From contig JALLLT010000008.1 of the NCBI GenBank assembly GCA_025266875.1, positions 930,001 through 994,000 on the forward strand: 64,000 nt of DNA, given 5' to 3'. The stretch's first letter is position 1, and every line of letters starts with the position of its first letter. Positions 61,129 to 64,000 of the stretch are shown in pieces. The notes beneath the pieces were generated by a model. The model saw only the letters and a program-made list of their open reading frames with translations, did no database searches and was not told the origin of the DNA. Source of the DNA: Fennellomyces sp. T-0311. Taxonomy: Eukaryota; Mucoromycota; Mucoromycetes; Mucorales; Lichtheimiaceae. A program made the translations under genes and the position numbers.

Positions 61129-62505
61129 ATTTCTCAGGGACATCAGGAGTTGAACCTGGGATAGATAGCGCGACATGATGACCCGCAGTTAAAGCACGTA
61201 AGAGATGAGCGACGCGGTACATATCAATTGGCATTAAGGGACTATTCACATGGTCACAGTAAACCATTGCTAAACAGATACTTTTTTTTAATTTCGATGA
61301 TGCGAATGGATGGAAGAGGGGCTTTGTGCAGTAGCAGAATGAAAAAAAGGGATTTTTTGACATATTTTTAATGAAAACAAAAAGTTTCCCCTCATTTATG
61401 TCTAGATTGAATTCCGGCATTTTTTTTTGTCTCCCCGTTACATGGACATTAACTCCAAAAGGGTGCTCTGTGCCGACGTGGGAAATGGGCCGTTTCGGTC
61501 GTTCTCGTGAGATTAGAGAAAAAATGCGTATAAGACAACTATCTTGGTTGCTAGATGGGTTGAAATATATACTTGTGAGTGTGTACGACCGAGACACAGA
61601 AAGCAGAGCAGTTGTCTGATCAACGCCTCAGGGATTTTTAGCTTCTTTTTTTTTGCTGTTCACGCATTCCTTTATTATTATGCAAAATACGCAGATCACT
61701 TTTAAGTGTAAGACAACGGATTGTTGGTTCGGTCGATAGCTTAACATGAATAAGAAATTGCATAGTCCGTAAATCCGCTTGTTTTGCACCCACAGATTAA
61801 TGCGATTACGCCAATGAAAAACCGATCAAGCACAACACTAACGGAGAGTTCAAATCGCATCAATTGTAATCAGAAAATTGGTTCCGGGTACGGGGACACA
61901 AGAAAACCGTATAGCTGGTACAAGCTTTCAATCCAAGTGGCTGAAGAAATGTGGAAATAGTTAGTTGTGTGACAAACAATTGATTGACACAGACCACCGA
62001 GGTAATGCGTGTTTGGCTTTATTCTGTCGCAGCAGCAGCAGCATCCAGAAACCCAATATGGGACATGATATATTAAAAAAAGGTAAAATGAGTGATCTGC
62101 TGCCAATGCTTGCCGTTCCTTTTGGCCTTAAGACGTGCAGACCCATCGGACACCAAATTATGTTTTTTATGGCATAGTTCGATTTGCTGCATCCCACGAT
62201 CGAGTTGATGCAGCAAAAAAGAAAAAGACAAAACATGTATACAGCGTGGTGGAGCGTGTATTGATGCCATCCCTAACCGGGCATGTAGCAGTGATACATT
62301 GCCACATGCTCCAAAGGTGATTTGACGGCCAACAGCAGGTTGTCATGGGGATAAAGGACAAACCGGAGGGTGGATACGGAGGCTGGTACGTAGGCCGCAA
62401 TCAAATCCAGAGAAGCGTATACGCAAAGGTGAGGATGTTTAGGAGCAAAAATGGAAATCGGAGTAATGCTCTGCCGATAAGACGAGATCAATTTGCGGTG
62501 CGCCA
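61129..62505 (-). CDS. Possible unidentified multi-exon gene (fragments only)
   Basis: Three protein-like blocks lie in order on the minus strand. The first starts at an ATG at 62,506 and includes DLIAAYVPASVSTLRFVLYP and SPLEHVAMYHCYMPG (to about 62,276). The second, after a possible GTTAGG donor and a TGCAG acceptor, includes IELCHKKHNLVSDGSARLKA (about 62,200-62,090). The third begins after a clear TTTAG acceptor at about 61,272 and encodes MVYCDHVNSPLMPIDMYRVA, then ALTAGHHVALSIPGS, ending in a stop at 61,129. I recognise no family and could not trace the middle exons. The start would lie 92 bp from the ITC1-like start, giving a divergent pair. Low confidence that all three belong to one gene. 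Confidence 0.3.
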
Positions 62506-62597
62506 TGAAAGGCGGTTTTTGTCTCTCTCTTTTTTTTCATAAACGCTTTTGTTTTTTTTGGTTCAGCACCCCTTACCTCATTTCCGACCATTTTCAT

Positions 62598-64000
62598 ATG
62601 CCCCTGTTAAACGACAAACGTATACCACTTACACCGGCTCCTCCCTACGACCCGAGACGAAAGCGAAAGGAAGTGTGGTACCTGCGCTTCACGAATGAAA
62701 TATTCACGAACTACGAGTATCCTTTTTCGTAATCACTGCTGTGTACGCGCGCGCTTTAACAATGCCAAACAGTTCTTGTTGCATGCGCCTTATTTTGGTG
62801 TTTTTGTGTCTGACCCCTTAGAAAAAATGACTCAATGACACCTTTATGCTTGCATCTAGTTATGCATCGCCTTCAAAAAAAAGAGGACTGTCCAATCTGT
62901 CAGACTCGTACAAAATGGCAATCCTTGACTACATTTTTTTTCTTCTTCCTTGTAGAGCGTACATTAATCGGCTAATGCTTTATCATCAACCAATATGGAC
63001 ATGCGAAGCAACAGGACGAGCCAATCTGACTTACGAACAGGCGTTGGAAAGCGAAGGTCGCGACGAGCATAACAGAGCAGAATTCCGGTTCTGCGAAGTT
63101 TTGCGAAAACGTATTTTATTTCATGTACAGTTTCGTAAGTGAGAGCAACCAGAAAAAAAAGCGCTCGTGACATAACACAACACATTTAGAAACGATCCGA
63201 CTCGAACCTCTTGTCGAAGAAATTTATATCTACTATCGATTCAATTTTGCCATTGGTGAGATTGTCCATTGCAAATTGGGCGAAAATATGTATGTGTATA
63301 GGGTAACGCTTTTTTTTAAGGCTGGATAACTTAATTTTCGTCCAGATATTTGGCCCGCATCTTGGATATTTTTCCAGGTTTCGATCAACGACACATGAAC
63401 GGAAAAGCTCAACAGCAACCGCCAATAACAACCACATCCTCTTCGTCCGAAGAAACTGAATCAGAACCTGATGATATACCGCGACAACCTAATGGACGTT
63501 TGCGCTTCCCGGATGCCTTTCTTCATCCTACACCGGCTACACCCGTTCCTCAACACCAAGAGCCGGTTGTCCCATCCGCATCGGATACTCCTCCAATACC
63601 TACTCCCGATGCGGCCATTCCGCGCTTAGATCCGCCCGTGAACCCATCCCAGCCATTGCGATATAGAATTCAACTAATCAACGAATATGGTCAGCCCATT
63701 GAGGATATCGTACGGATCGTGGAGCAGGATGAAATAAGGTAATCTTTTTTCCTGACAGTAAAGAGAAGGTAAAAAAAAAAGGCTCACCCGTTTACTGTAG
63801 GAGAGACAAGCGAGTATTCTGTCGTCACATGATCCAGCGTCTTGTTAGAGAATGTGCCCAAAGAGACAGTTACATCGGAGCTCCCTGGTTGATCAAGGTA
63901 ACTTTTGAAAGTGTTGTTATGGATACATTTTTTTGTGTTGCTAAGCAAAACCGTTAGCCAAATGTTGCTTATCACTATGGCATCAGCACGGTATTACCGC
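62598..64000 (+). CDS. ITC1: ISWI-complex subunit, Itc1/Acf1 (BAZ1A) type, 5' part
   Basis: Non-catalytic subunit of ISWI chromatin remodellers. Exons seen: 62,598-62,716, 62,956-63,134, 63,190-63,289, 63,346-63,738, 63,801-63,897 and 63,958 to the window edge, all in phase (about 310 residues). The N-terminal WAC domain is clear: MPLLNDKRIPL, KEVWYLRFTNEIFTNYEAYI, WTCEATGRANLTYEQALESE, then the basic helical segment ending LRKRILFHVQ. A Ser/Glu- and Pro-rich linker follows (TTTSSSSEETESEPDD; PTPATPVPQHQEP), then RRDKRVFCRHMIQRLVRECA, which resembles the WAKZ-adjacent segment. The DDT domain and the rest must lie beyond 64,000. Transcribed away from the unidentified minus-strand fragments. 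Confidence 0.88.

Noticed and set aside
61139..61165. tRNA B-box (GGTTCAACTCC, minus strand)
   Set aside because: No matching A-box or acceptor stem can be drawn upstream; the sequence lies in a likely coding exon.

Overview
The window is eukaryotic and fungal. Nearly every recognisable gene is split by short introns (about 45-110 nt, GT...AG), and the intron-joined reading frames close exactly for each gene I worked through. The gene set (Rpb6, mitochondrial uL13m, Met6-type methionine synthase, PMT O-mannosyltransferase with MIR region, Vps74/GOLPH3, Dis3, Dph2, Itc1/Acf1-type remodeller subunit) is typical of fungi. A CotH-family protein, a GCR1_C-containing Crypton recombinase and a decayed F-box/LRR gene point to Mucoromycota (a Mucorales-like mould). 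That assignment is inference; I cannot name the genus.

Layout. 1-4,021: gene-poor, with a transposase relic (about 2,409-2,936) and a 153-bp MITE-like element (3,581-3,733). 4,022-7,249: convergent RPB6 (+) and MRPL23 (-), then a prolyl-hydroxylase-like 2OG oxygenase (+). 8,849-11,479: alpha-arrestin-like protein (+). 11,480-14,997: gene-poor, with a 132-bp Tc1/mariner-type MITE (11,931-12,062). 14,998-17,424: MET6 (+). 19,604-21,345: ACS-family MFS transporter (+). 21,712-25,551: decayed MCT-like MFS gene (-), split by a 1.83-kb minisatellite of 16-bp units. 27,200-31,500: no intact gene, but diverged direct and inverted duplications and a small palindromic repeat array. 32,541-34,828: Crypton tyrosine recombinase (-). 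36,050-38,119: CotH-family gene (-). 39,155-40,874: F-box/LRR pseudogene (+). 

From 43,249 to the end the window is dense and mostly housekeeping: PMT-like O-mannosyltransferase (-) divergent from VPS74 (+), DIS3 (+), a homeodomain regulator (-), DPH2 (-), a cinnamyl-alcohol-dehydrogenase-type ADH (-), a possible unidentified gene (-), and the 5' part of an ITC1/ACF1-like gene (+) that runs off the window.

Functional themes: housekeeping expression (polymerase subunit, mitoribosome, exosome nuclease, diphthamide on eEF2, chromatin remodelling), secretory-pathway glycosylation (the PMT and the Golgi glycosyltransferase-retention protein share a 391-bp intergenic region), and a mobile-element-rich middle third. 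The most unusual items are the AP-1-motif-laden minisatellite inside a decaying transporter gene, a Crypton recombinase with all catalytic residues, a PMT-like protein whose catalytic Asp-Glu motif has changed, and the undescribed duplicated region at 27-31 kb.
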